From Mycoplasmatota bacterium (GTDB lineage: Bacteria; Bacillota_I; Bacilli_A; Izemoplasmatales; Hujiaoplasmataceae), in the NCBI GenBank assembly GCA_023132365.1, contig JAGLYJ010000002.1, positions 1 through 51,359 on the forward strand: 51,359 nt of DNA, in the 5' to 3' direction. The notes beneath the pieces are model-generated. The model was not told where the DNA came from. It did no database searches and saw nothing but the letters and a program-made list of their open reading frames with translations. Below, piece after piece: positions 11,173-21,083 of the stretch (position 1 is the first letter of the stretch; each line of letters starts with the position of its first letter). The translations under genes and the position numbers were made by a program.

Positions 11173-11807
11173 TTTGTTCACCATCTTTTTTAAGTTGTAA
11201 TTTTAATAAGTTAGAATCTGAAATAAAATCAGTTTCGATTTCAAAATGGCTTCATTTTGATGTAATGGATGGTAAGTTCGTAAATAATTCAACTTATGAC
11301 TATAATATGGTTAAACTTCTAAAACATATTTCGAATCAGTTCTTTGATGTGCATTTAATGATTGAAAAACCTGAAAGAATATATGATAAATATATTATTG
11401 CTGGAGCTGATCTAATTACATTTCATTATGAAGCAACAAAACAGCCTAAAGCATTAATTAGAGCAATAAAAAGCAAGGGAGTTAAAGTTGGGTTGTCAAT
11501 TAAACCAGGCACAGATATTACTGCAATTGAGTCACTTCTTCCTAAACTAGATTTGGTCTTAGTAATGAGTGTTGTGCCAGGAAAAGGCGGGCAAAAATTT
11601 ATTGAGAATTCACTAGACAAAATTAAGTATCTTGAAGATAAGAGAACGGTGAATGGATATAATTATCTAATAGAGGTTGATGGTGGTATTAACTTTGAAA
11701 CCGCTAAGCAAGTTAAGAATGCTGGGTGTGATGTAATAGTTGCAGGATCATTCATCTTTAATTCAAACGAAAGAGAGCAGTTAATTGTGAGGCTTGAAAA
11801 TGTATGA
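11169..11807 (+). CDS. rpe: Ribulose-phosphate 3-epimerase
   Basis: SPSFLSCNF, HFDVMDGKFV, VDGGIN motifs. Confidence 0.94.
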   Translation: MICSPSFLSCNFNKLESEIKSVSISKWLHFDVMDGKFVNNSTYDYNMVKLLKHISNQFFDVHLMIEKPERIYDKYIIAGADLITFHYEATKQPKALIRAIKSKGVKVGLSIKPGTDITAIESLLPKLDLVLVMSVVPGKGGQKFIENSLDKIKYLEDKRTVNGYNYLIEVDGGINFETAKQVKNAGCDVIVAGSFIFNSNEREQLIVRLENV

Positions 11808-12426
11808 TAAAGTCAAAATATTTTGTGGGCCAAATGATTACGATTTTAAGCATTTATACTTCGAGGAAATTAATGAATTTATTATTGGAGTTGACTCAGG
11901 TTTAGAGTATCTAACGAACCTTGATAAACCTGTAGATTTAGCTGTTGGCGATTTTGATTCTATTAATAAAGATATTTATAATAATGTAAAGAGCAAGTGT
12001 AAAGAGATTATCAGATTAGACAAGGATAAGAACATGACTGACTTAGCCTTTACATTAGATCATATTTATAATAACCTTGATTATAATGAAATAGAAGTTT
12101 ATGGTGGAATTAGTGGCAGAGTTGATCACTTTTTAGCAAATGTTAATCTAATAAAAAAATATAACTTTTCAATGAGAGATGATTTACATTACATATACAT
12201 GTTGTCTAAAGGCAAACATATAGTAAACAATTACAAAAAATATATATCATTTTTCGCAATTGAAGATTGTTATAATTTATCCATTAAGGGATTTAAATTT
12301 CAAGTAAATAATTATTACTTAAGTACTAATGATTCATTATGTGTATCTAATGAAGGTAATGGCGAAGTAGATTTTACTAAAGGTAAAATTCTTGTTATAT
12401 GTAGTGATGATAAATCCTTCACATAA
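11794..12426 (+). CDS. thiN: Thiamine pyrophosphokinase
   Basis: VGDFDSI, DKNMTDLAF, GGISGRVDHFLANV motifs; ATG at 11800 also plausible. Confidence 0.88.
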   Translation: MKMYDKVKIFCGPNDYDFKHLYFEEINEFIIGVDSGLEYLTNLDKPVDLAVGDFDSINKDIYNNVKSKCKEIIRLDKDKNMTDLAFTLDHIYNNLDYNEIEVYGGISGRVDHFLANVNLIKKYNFSMRDDLHYIYMLSKGKHIVNNYKKYISFFAIEDCYNLSIKGFKFQVNNYYLSTNDSLCVSNEGNGEVDFTKGKILVICSDDKSFT

Positions 12427-12491
12427 ACACCATTTATTCTTCATATAAAATTTATTATCTACTTGTATAATATTGTAGAGAGGATGATTGC

Positions 12492-13796
12492 ATGAAAAAA
12501 ATAATATTAAGTTTAAGTCTGTTGGTTGTGACTTTCGGGTTTGTTGGTTGTAATATTGGTACATTTACTGATGAACCAACAACTACTGCAACTAGTACAG
12601 AGGCGCCAACAACTTATACAACAACGATACCAGCAATAACTTCAACAACTTTAGATGAAAACATGATTATCTCTGAAATTTATAACTTGATTTACGAGGA
12701 TTTATATGATGAAATCAAAGCTGAAGTTATAGAAAATATATCTCAAGAAAGATTTGATCAAATTTATCAACAGGTTTTATCAGATTTGAGAAGTGATATT
12801 GAAAGTGGTTCAATAACATTGACTGCAGAAACAGTTGTAGAAATGATTTTAAACATCGAACAAAACTCAGCCAACTCTGTAGTTGGTATTATAGCTTATG
12901 ACGCTACTGGAGCTGGTTTGCAAACTGGTTCAGGTGTGGTATACAAACATGTCGGTGATAAATACTATGTAGTAACTAATGAACATGTTGTACGTGACGG
13001 AATCTCTATTGATATATATTTTGAAGATGGCTCAACAATAAGTGCTAACCTTATAGGCGTAGATGATCTAGTTGATGTTGCAGTACTATCGTTTATTTCT
13101 AGCGAAACATATGAAGTAAGTAATTTTGCTGATAGCTCTCAAGTTGCCAAAGGTGATATAATTTTAGCGGTTGGGCATCCACAAGGGTTTGATTTTTATG
13201 GGAGTATTACAATGGGAATCGTGTCCGGATTAGATAGATATTTTGATATTGATGGCGATGACATAAATGATATGTTCGTTAATTATATTCAACATGACGC
13301 AGCAATAAACAGTGGCAATAGTGGTGGTGCGTTATTTGATATTTACGGCGATGTTATAGGGCTTAATGTTATTAAAATTAGCGCTACAGATGTTGAAGGA
13401 ATGGGTTTTGCTATTCCAAGCAACTTAGTTGCTGCTATATGCAGTGATATTGAGGTATATGGCGTTTCTTTACAGAAACCCGTACTTGGTATCAATTTCT
13501 TAGAGCTAAGGGGACACATCGATTATTTAGTTAATACTATTGGGGCATCAATACCTAATGGGGTGACAGACGGATTTTATATATATTCAGTTGTTGCAGG
13601 TGCAAGTTTTGATGGTTATGTAGAAGCGGAAGATATAATTGTTAGAATTGGTGATGTTGATTTAACTACAGCTGAAGATTTTGTACTTTATTTTTCCAAA
13701 TATTTAGTGGGTGATACTATTTCTATATCGCTTTATAGAAACGGTACACTATTAACATTTGAAGATATTGAATTAAAAGCAAAGGTGGATGATTAA
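12492..13796 (+). CDS. HtrA/DegP-like trypsin-fold serine protease with PDZ domain, predicted lipoprotein
   Basis: Lipobox GFVGC; His (TNEHVV), Asp (VDVAVLSF), Ser (NSGNSGGALF) triad; Thr-rich linker. Confidence 0.88.
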   Translation: MKKIILSLSLLVVTFGFVGCNIGTFTDEPTTTATSTEAPTTYTTTIPAITSTTLDENMIISEIYNLIYEDLYDEIKAEVIENISQERFDQIYQQVLSDLRSDIESGSITLTAETVVEMILNIEQNSANSVVGIIAYDATGAGLQTGSGVVYKHVGDKYYVVTNEHVVRDGISIDIYFEDGSTISANLIGVDDLVDVAVLSFISSETYEVSNFADSSQVAKGDIILAVGHPQGFDFYGSITMGIVSGLDRYFDIDGDDINDMFVNYIQHDAAINSGNSGGALFDIYGDVIGLNVIKISATDVEGMGFAIPSNLVAAICSDIEVYGVSLQKPVLGINFLELRGHIDYLVNTIGASIPNGVTDGFYIYSVVAGASFDGYVEAEDIIVRIGDVDLTTAEDFVLYFSKYLVGDTISISLYRNGTLLTFEDIELKAKVDD

Positions 13797-13797
13797 T

Positions 13798-15132
13798 ATG
13801 AAGAAAGCTTATATATTTATTGGATTTCTTTTATCTATTTTTACCATCTTAGGTATAAACAATTTATTGAGTAATAATAGTTTAGAAGCAGTTGAAACAA
13901 CGACAATAACTGCAACTACAACTACAACCGTAACGCCTACAACTGACTATAGTGAATTAGTAAGTCAAATATATGAAAGCATTTATGAAGATATTTATGA
14001 AGACATTTATCAAGATGTATTGAATGAATTAAATGATGAATTTTATAATCAAATCTATTTGCAAGTTCAAAATGATCTTGTGAATCTTATTGATCAAGCT
14101 GAATTTAGTATATATCTAGATAAATTCCAACAAGATATTTATGGTGTTGTGGATTTATCTGAAAATAGTGTATTTGGAATAACTGCTTTTAATGATATAG
14201 AAGGAAGTGTTGGTACTGGAGTTGTATATAAATACGACAGTATTAATGAACTTTATTACATCGTTACAAACTATCATGTTGTTGAAGGTGCTACAAATTA
14301 CAAAATTCAATTTGAAGATAATTCAAATGTAGAAGCAAATTTGATTGGGTATGATGCAGTAGTTGACATTGCTGTATTAACATTTAGTAGTGTAGATTTA
14401 CCTGCAGTTGTAAATGTAGCTGCTTTAGGTGATTCAAGTGCAATTAATGTTGGTGAATTTGTAGTAGCTGTAGGAAATCCACAAGGATATGATTTCTATG
14501 GATCAGTATCGCTAGGAATAGCTTCTGGGTTAGCAAGAGAAGTTGATTCTAATAGATACATAAAGTATATTCAGCATGATGCCGCAATTAATAGTGGCAA
14601 TAGTGGTGGACCAATATATAATTTGTCCGGTGAAGTTATCGGAATCAATGTTTTGAAATATGCTACTGTAGATATAGAAGGAATGGGATTTGCAATTCCT
14701 ATTGATCTAGTAAAAGAAGTAACAGAGAGAATCGAAAATGATCAGATTCCTTTAGATACAATTATGCCTAGATTAGGTAGTAGCTTTTATTCAGTTAGTG
14801 ATATAATTGCAGGTGATGAAATTTCAATTAGCGATATGACAATTGATGGTATCCTAGTTGAAAATAAACAAGTTTCTTTACCTACTGGGATAACTGAAGG
14901 AATTGTCGTAAGAACTGTTGATGATAATTTAGCTTTAGATACAGTCCTTAAAGGTGGAGATTTAATAGTAAGAATATATGATGCTGAATTAACCAATTTA
15001 AGCAGTATGGAAGATTATCTATATGATAATTTCTTTGCTGGAGATTCTGTAACATTATATTATTACGATTATCGTTTATTAACAAATTCATATGAATCAT
15101 CATTATCTTCAGTTACAATAACATTAAAATAA
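13798..15132 (+). CDS. HtrA/DegP-like serine protease with PDZ domain, predicted signal-anchored paralog
   Basis: TNYHVV / VDIAVLTF / NSGNSGGPIY triad; same architecture as preceding gene; N-terminal hydrophobic segment without lipobox Cys. Confidence 0.88.
   Translation: MKKAYIFIGFLLSIFTILGINNLLSNNSLEAVETTTITATTTTTVTPTTDYSELVSQIYESIYEDIYEDIYQDVLNELNDEFYNQIYLQVQNDLVNLIDQAEFSIYLDKFQQDIYGVVDLSENSVFGITAFNDIEGSVGTGVVYKYDSINELYYIVTNYHVVEGATNYKIQFEDNSNVEANLIGYDAVVDIAVLTFSSVDLPAVVNVAALGDSSAINVGEFVVAVGNPQGYDFYGSVSLGIASGLAREVDSNRYIKYIQHDAAINSGNSGGPIYNLSGEVIGINVLKYATVDIEGMGFAIPIDLVKEVTERIENDQIPLDTIMPRLGSSFYSVSDIIAGDEISISDMTIDGILVENKQVSLPTGITEGIVVRTVDDNLALDTVLKGGDLIVRIYDAELTNLSSMEDYLYDNFFAGDSVTLYYYDYRLLTNSYESSLSSVTITLK
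13972..14019 (+). repeat. Short in-frame 12-nt tandem repeat encoding (Y-[EQ]-x-[IV])n
   Basis: TATGAAAGCATT TATGAAGATATT TATGAAGACATT TATCAAGATGTA. Confidence 0.75.
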
Positions 15133-15142
15133 ACAAAAGAAA

Positions 15143-15170
15143 AAGCAGAGTTCACTCTGCTTTTCTATCT
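15143..15170 (+). terminator. Intrinsic terminator between htrA-like gene and rpmB
   Basis: AAAAGCAGAGttcaCTCTGCTTTT. Confidence 0.8.
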
Positions 15171-15187
15171 TTTTAATCGGTTAAAAT

Positions 15188-15388
15188 CTAAGCTCTATTT
15201 ACTTTTCCGCTTTTTAAAGCTCTTGCAGAAACGTATGCTTTTTTAACAAGACCATTTTCGTCTATAACTTTAACTTTTTGAAGATTAACTTTCCATTTTC
15301 GTTTAGTCGCGTGCATTGAATGGGAACGTGCATTTCCTGACATAGACTTTTTACCTGTAACACTGCATTCTCTTGGCATAATTATCAC
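15188..15388 (-). CDS. rpmB: 50S ribosomal protein L28
   Basis: [34 protein letters not shown]. Confidence 0.96.
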   Translation of the reverse strand: MIIMPRECSVTGKKSMSGNARSHSMHATKRKWKVNLQKVKVIDENGLVKKAYVSARALKSGKVNRA

Positions 15389-15608
15389 TCCGTTTCTGTA
15401 AAGATTTCAGCAATAGATATTTTACCATAAATACAAAAAAATGCAAGTAAAAAAGCATAATATCTCCAACAACTTCGTTTCGTAGGCAAAAATTTTGCTT
15501 TTTATAATCTAATATGATATAATTGCATTGCTTTTTTTGAGTAAAAATAACTTTAAGAAATATCTTATAAAAATAAAAAAAAAATACAAAAAAACAGGAG
15601 ATTATTAT

Positions 15609-17276
15609 ATGTCAACTCATCAAATTGATGGTTCAACATTCAGAACTATTATCAAAAACGGTACCATTCGATTAAAAAATAATATGGATTATATTAACGA
15701 TTTAAATGTATTTCCAGTACCAGATGGAGACACTGGTTCTAATATGTCTGCAACTATGTCTGCTGGAGCAAAAGCAATTGAAAACGTAGAAGATTTATCG
15801 ATTGGTAATGTTTCTAAAGTTTTAGCTAGAGGAATGTTAATGGGAGCTAGAGGAAACTCTGGGGTTATATTATCACAATTATTTAGCGGAATTGCTAAAG
15901 GACTAAAAGGTTACGATGTAGCTGATTGCAAAGTTTTTTCTGAATCATTAAGAAAAGGTGTAGAACAAGCTTATGCTGCAGTTATTAATCCAGTTGAAGG
16001 AACTATGTTAACAGTTTCTAGAGAAGCGGCTGATAGGGCTGTATCTGTATGTAAATCTTGTACAGATTTTGAGCAACTATTTGTTGAATATGTAGAAGAA
16101 CTAGATGCTTCTTTGGAAAGAACACCTGATTTATTACCTGTGTTAAAAGAGGTAGGGGTTGTTGATGCTGGAGCGGCTGGATATATTGAAGTTGTTAAAG
16201 GAATGGTTGATAGTCTTCAAGGTGTTGTTTATGAATACAAAACAGAAGACACTGATTATAAAGTTGACCTAACTCATATCCAACCTAAAACTGGAGAAGA
16301 TTTTGGTTATTGTACTGAATTCATTATGCAAATTGAAAAGATGAATGAATTTAATCAAGCTGATTTTACATCAATGATAAATCCTCTTGGAGATTCACTT
16401 GTAGTTGTTCAAGATGAAAATATATTAAAAGTACATATTCATACTAAAACACCTGGTGATGCACTTAATTTAGCACAGTATTATGGATTCTTTATTAATT
16501 TAAAAATTGAAAATATGAATTTACAACATACAGAAGTGTTATTACACCAAACTATGGAAGAACAAGAAGACTGCGATTGTGGTCATGATCACAGCCATAG
16601 CGTAGCTCCTAATCTAAAGAAAAAATATGCATTAGTAGCTGTTGTTACGGGGAATGGATTAAAAGAAACGTTTATTGAAATGGGATGTGACTATATAATT
16701 GAGGGTGGACAAACAATGAACCCTTCAGTTGAAGACTTTGTTAAAGCAGTAGAACAAATAAACGCAAATCATATTATATTGATACCAAATAACAAAAATG
16801 TTTTATTCTCAGCTGAAACTGCAGCGGGAATGTTAGAAGACCTTGATGTTAGAGTGTTAAAAGCTAAAACAATCTCACAAGGTTACGCAGCACTAACAAT
16901 GTTTGATGCAACTCAAGATATAGATGCAAATCTTGATGAAATGTCAGAATACATTAAAAATGTTAAAAGTGGTGAAGTTACCTATGCAATTAGAGATAGT
17001 GTTTTCAATGGAATTGAAATTAAAAAAGACCACTTTATGGGAATCGTAAATGGTGACTTAATAACAAGCAATCATACTAGATTAGATACTTGTGAAGAAT
17101 TATTGAAGAATATGGTAGATGAAGATTCAGAAATCGTCACCGTTATGTATGGTGAAGATGTAACTAAAGAAGAAGTTGCTACTCTAGAAGAGTATGTATC
17201 AAAAACTTTCCAGGTTGAAGTCGAAGTTATTCGTGGAGACCAAAAAGTTTACTCTTATATCATTACAGTTGAATAG
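15609..17276 (+). CDS. fakA: DAK2-domain fatty acid kinase subunit (FakA/YloV)
   Basis: NDLNVFPVPDGDTGSNM, MGARGNSGVILSQ; DegV-like C-terminal region; probable start ATG 15609 after aggag. Confidence 0.9.
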   Translation: MSTHQIDGSTFRTIIKNGTIRLKNNMDYINDLNVFPVPDGDTGSNMSATMSAGAKAIENVEDLSIGNVSKVLARGMLMGARGNSGVILSQLFSGIAKGLKGYDVADCKVFSESLRKGVEQAYAAVINPVEGTMLTVSREAADRAVSVCKSCTDFEQLFVEYVEELDASLERTPDLLPVLKEVGVVDAGAAGYIEVVKGMVDSLQGVVYEYKTEDTDYKVDLTHIQPKTGEDFGYCTEFIMQIEKMNEFNQADFTSMINPLGDSLVVVQDENILKVHIHTKTPGDALNLAQYYGFFINLKIENMNLQHTEVLLHQTMEEQEDCDCGHDHSHSVAPNLKKKYALVAVVTGNGLKETFIEMGCDYIIEGGQTMNPSVEDFVKAVEQINANHIILIPNNKNVLFSAETAAGMLEDLDVRVLKAKTISQGYAALTMFDATQDIDANLDEMSEYIKNVKSGEVTYAIRDSVFNGIEIKKDHFMGIVNGDLITSNHTRLDTCEELLKNMVDEDSEIVTVMYGEDVTKEEVATLEEYVSKTFQVEVEVIRGDQKVYSYIITVE

Positions 17277-17282
17277 AAACTA

Positions 17283-17313
17283 AAGGGGTATTGTTCGATA
17301 CCTCTTTTTTTTG
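17283..17313 (+). terminator. Intrinsic terminator after fakA
   Basis: AGGGGTATtgttcgATACCTCTTTTTTT. Confidence 0.75.
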
Positions 17314-17345
17314 TATAATATTAATGGTAACTAAATGAGGTTTGC

Positions 17346-19346
17346 ATGGGACGTTTAATTGATATAAAAGGAATTGGTCCAAAGACTGTCCAAAAATTAA
17401 ATAGATTAAATATTAAAACAACGAATGATTTGTTGTTTTCTTTTCCATCAAAATATGAAACCCATAAAATAAATGACTTCTCATCTAAAGAGTTAGATAA
17501 GGAATTAACCCTAGTAGCTAAGGTATATAAAAAACCAAGAATATTTTTCATTAGAAGAAATCTTGATAAATTATCTGTTCAAGTAGAAATAGATAAAGTT
17601 ATATTTTATGTTCATATATTTAATCGAAGATTTCTTTCAAAATCATTAATTCCTGATACTGAAATTGTTATAACGGGTAGATTCTTAAAGAATTTCGCTA
17701 GTTTTACTGCCAGTAATATAGTGTTGAAGAAAAACTACAAACTAGGGATCATTCCTATTTATGGGTTTAAAGAGATTAAAGAATCTACTTCTAATAAAAT
17801 AATAAAACAGATTCTGTCTTTTGATTACAGCATAAGTGAAACCTTGCCAGGATGGGCATTAGATAAACATAAAATACCTAATATAAATAGCCTTATCGAT
17901 ATTATTCATAATCCGAAAACAGAAGAAGATATTTATATTTCAAAAAAAAGAATAATCTATGAGGAATTACTGAATTTTGCAGTAAAAATTCAGGCTTTAA
18001 AGAAATTAAATAAATCAATAATTACAATAAACAAGAAATATGATATAACTATTGTTAAAGATTTTATTAAAACATTACCATTTGTTTTAACTAAAGACCA
18101 GCAATTAGCCACAAATGATATTTTTAAAGACTTAAAGAGTAACCAACAAATGAATCGTTTATTGCAAGGTGATGTGGGTTCTGGAAAAACCATTGTAAGT
18201 ATTATTGCTAGTTTAGCTGTTGTTACAGCTAAATTTCAAGTAGCTATAATGGCGCCTACTCTTGTGTTAGCTAAACAACATTTTGCCACATTCTCTAAGT
18301 ATTTATCCTCTTATGGTATAAGAATAGGATTGCTTACATCAGAGATGAAAATAAGTGAAAAAAATGCGGTTGCTGAAGCAATAAGAAATAATCAAATCGA
18401 TATAATTATTGGAACTCATTCATTAATCCAAGAAAGCATTGATTTTCATAATTTAGGTTTCGCAGTTATCGATGAGCAACACCGATTTGGAGTTAAACAA
18501 AGACGTGAATTAAGGTTAAAGGGGGCTACACCTGATATTCTTCTTATGAGTGCCACTCCGATTCCAAGAACATTGGCTATATCAATTTATCAAGATATAG
18601 ATCTATCATTTATAAAAGAAAAGCCAGTTGGAAGATTACCAATTTCTACTGATGTTGTTGCTTATGAGGATTTAGATTTATTATTAGAAAACATTAAAAC
18701 AGAATTAGATAAGAATCATCAAGCATATTTTATCTGTCCTAAAATTTTAAATAGTGAAACATCAACTAAGATTTCAGTTAATGAATTATATAATATTTTG
18801 AACACAGAATTAGGAAATCAATATAAAATAGGTGTTCTGCACGGAAAAATGATTGAACCAGAAAAAACTTCCGTATTAGACAAATTCTACAATAATGAAA
18901 TTGATATTCTTATATCTACTACCGTAGTGGAAGTTGGAGTAAATATAAAGAATGCAACTGTAATGGTTATATTGAGCGCAGATTCATTTGGTTTAGCTCA
19001 GCTTCATCAGCTAAGAGGAAGAATTGGTAGAGATAGTTTTCAGTCATATTGTTACTTAGTTGTTGATGATATATTAGAAGCTAAAGACAGATTAAAAATA
19101 TTAAAAGAAACAAACGATGGATTTCTAATAAGTGAGTATGATTTAACAATAAGAGGACCAGGAGAAGTGTTTGGAAGTATTCAATCTGGAATTCCAATAT
19201 TTAAGATGGCTAATCTGATAAATGATCAAGAAATTTTAGCACAAGCATTTGAAGATGCAACTATTATTATGGATGCTTTAGATGTCCAATCTAAAAGGCT
19301 TAGAAATAAAGCAATAAAATCAATTGAATCTTATAATTTAGATTAA
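17346..19346 (+). CDS. recG: ATP-dependent DNA helicase RecG
   Basis: N-terminal wedge; GDVGSGKT, DEQHRFG, MSATPIPRTLA, QLRGRIGR motifs. Confidence 0.96.
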   Translation: MGRLIDIKGIGPKTVQKLNRLNIKTTNDLLFSFPSKYETHKINDFSSKELDKELTLVAKVYKKPRIFFIRRNLDKLSVQVEIDKVIFYVHIFNRRFLSKSLIPDTEIVITGRFLKNFASFTASNIVLKKNYKLGIIPIYGFKEIKESTSNKIIKQILSFDYSISETLPGWALDKHKIPNINSLIDIIHNPKTEEDIYISKKRIIYEELLNFAVKIQALKKLNKSIITINKKYDITIVKDFIKTLPFVLTKDQQLATNDIFKDLKSNQQMNRLLQGDVGSGKTIVSIIASLAVVTAKFQVAIMAPTLVLAKQHFATFSKYLSSYGIRIGLLTSEMKISEKNAVAEAIRNNQIDIIIGTHSLIQESIDFHNLGFAVIDEQHRFGVKQRRELRLKGATPDILLMSATPIPRTLAISIYQDIDLSFIKEKPVGRLPISTDVVAYEDLDLLLENIKTELDKNHQAYFICPKILNSETSTKISVNELYNILNTELGNQYKIGVLHGKMIEPEKTSVLDKFYNNEIDILISTTVVEVGVNIKNATVMVILSADSFGLAQLHQLRGRIGRDSFQSYCYLVVDDILEAKDRLKILKETNDGFLISEYDLTIRGPGEVFGSIQSGIPIFKMANLINDQEILAQAFEDATIIMDALDVQSKRLRNKAIKSIESYNLD

Positions 19347-19382
19347 GATGTGATATACTATTTTATTATAGAGGTGAACAAA

Positions 19383-20396
19383 ATGATTAGAATTGCAGTT
19401 GACGCAATGGGTGGAGATTACGCTCCAAAAGAACAAGTTGAAGGGGCAATGCTAGCTATAAAAAAAATAAAAGATATTGAGATTATTCTTTATGGTGATG
19501 AATTGCAAATCAAACAATTATTAACAGATGATGAAAGAATTACGATTGTCCATGCTCCTTATCAAATTCCAATGGGAGAGAAGAATCCTATTTCAGCAAT
19601 CAAAACTAATAAAAAAACTTCATCAATGGCAAGAGCATTATCAAGCCTTAGAGAAGGAACTGCGGATTCTGTTGTATCAAGTGGGGCTACACAAGCTTTA
19701 ATTGCTGGCGCTCATATTTTAGTGCGTAGAATGAAAGGTTTCAAGAGAACTGCTATTGCACCAGTCATTCCTTCTGTCAGTGGGCTACCAAAAATATTAT
19801 TAGATGCAGGTGGCAATTTAACAATTAAACCAGAATATATGCTTCAACAAGCATTTTTTGCCAAGATTTACGCTCAAGAAGTTTTAAATAGACCAAATCC
19901 AGTGGTTGGACTCATAAATATTGGTACTGAACCTGGAAAAGGAAGAGAATTAGACCATGAAGTTTTTGAATTATTCTCTAAAACAGATCTTTTTGAATTT
20001 TACGGAAATATTGAACCAAAAACAATTCTAACTTCACCATGTGATATCTTCATAAGTGATGGTTTCACTGCGAATATAGTAATGAAAACTATGGAAGGAA
20101 CCGCAAAAGGAATGGGTGAAATACTCAAGAAGAGTTTAACTAGTACATTCTTTGGCAAAATAGGAGCATTACTAGCTAGAAAAAATTTAAAGCAGTTCAA
20201 AAAAGCTTTGAATGCTTCTGAAATAGGTGGAGCTGTTATATATGGATTATATAAGCCAGTAATAAAAGCACAAGGATCTTCTAATGCTTATGGTTTTTAT
20301 AACGGGATAAGACAAGCAGCAGAAATATGTAGAAAAGATGTATTTGGTAAAGTAAAAGCATATATCGATTCAACTAAGGAAACCGCTAATGAGTAA
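19383..20396 (+). CDS. plsX: Phosphate acyltransferase PlsX
   Basis: IRIAVDAMGGDYAPKEQVEGA; probable start ATG 19383 after gaggtg. Confidence 0.96.
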   Translation: MIRIAVDAMGGDYAPKEQVEGAMLAIKKIKDIEIILYGDELQIKQLLTDDERITIVHAPYQIPMGEKNPISAIKTNKKTSSMARALSSLREGTADSVVSSGATQALIAGAHILVRRMKGFKRTAIAPVIPSVSGLPKILLDAGGNLTIKPEYMLQQAFFAKIYAQEVLNRPNPVVGLINIGTEPGKGRELDHEVFELFSKTDLFEFYGNIEPKTILTSPCDIFISDGFTANIVMKTMEGTAKGMGEILKKSLTSTFFGKIGALLARKNLKQFKKALNASEIGGAVIYGLYKPVIKAQGSSNAYGFYNGIRQAAEICRKDVFGKVKAYIDSTKETANE

Positions 20397-21072
20397 AGAG
20401 ATATTAGAATTAGAAAAGTTTTTCAATTTAAAATTTAATGATTTTAGTTTATTAGAAAGAGCTATGATGCATTCATCTTATGCAAATGAAAATAATGTTA
20501 GAAGTAATGAAAGATTAGAGTTTATTGGTGATGCAGTTTTAGATTTAGCGGTAGCTAAATATCTTTTTGATAATATAAAAGAAGCTGAAGGTGTTCTTAC
20601 AAAGAAACGTGCTCAAGAAGTTTGTGAACAATCCTTATATGAGTATGCTAAAAGTTTCGACCTTGGTAGTTATTTATTGCTCGGAAAAGGCGAAGAGATG
20701 TCAGGTGGCAGAGAAAAACCTGCACTACTTGCAGATGCTTTCGAGGCACTACTTGGCGCTATATATGTCGATAAAGGGTATCAAGAAACCTATAAAGTAT
20801 TAAATAAAATTGTTTTTCCAATGATTAAACAGAATTTATTCGAAGAAGACAACGACTATAAGAGTAAGTTACAAGAATTAGTTCAATCAGATAAAAGAAC
20901 ATTAGAATATCGTATTATTTCAGAAACAGGACCAGCTCATGAAAAAGTATTTACCGCAAGAGTATATATGGATGATGTTATCATAATGGGTGAAGGTGTT
21001 GGAAAATCTAAAAAAGAGGCTGAACAAAATGCAGCTTCGGCTACCTTGGATAAGTTAGCTAAAAATAAATAG
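20389..21072 (+). CDS. rnc: Ribonuclease III
   Basis: NERLEFIGDAVLDL signature, C-terminal dsRBD. Confidence 0.96.
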   Translation: MSKEILELEKFFNLKFNDFSLLERAMMHSSYANENNVRSNERLEFIGDAVLDLAVAKYLFDNIKEAEGVLTKKRAQEVCEQSLYEYAKSFDLGSYLLLGKGEEMSGGREKPALLADAFEALLGAIYVDKGYQETYKVLNKIVFPMIKQNLFEEDNDYKSKLQELVQSDKRTLEYRIISETGPAHEKVFTARVYMDDVIIMGEGVGKSKKEAEQNAASATLDKLAKNK

Positions 21073-21083
21073 GAAGTGTAATT

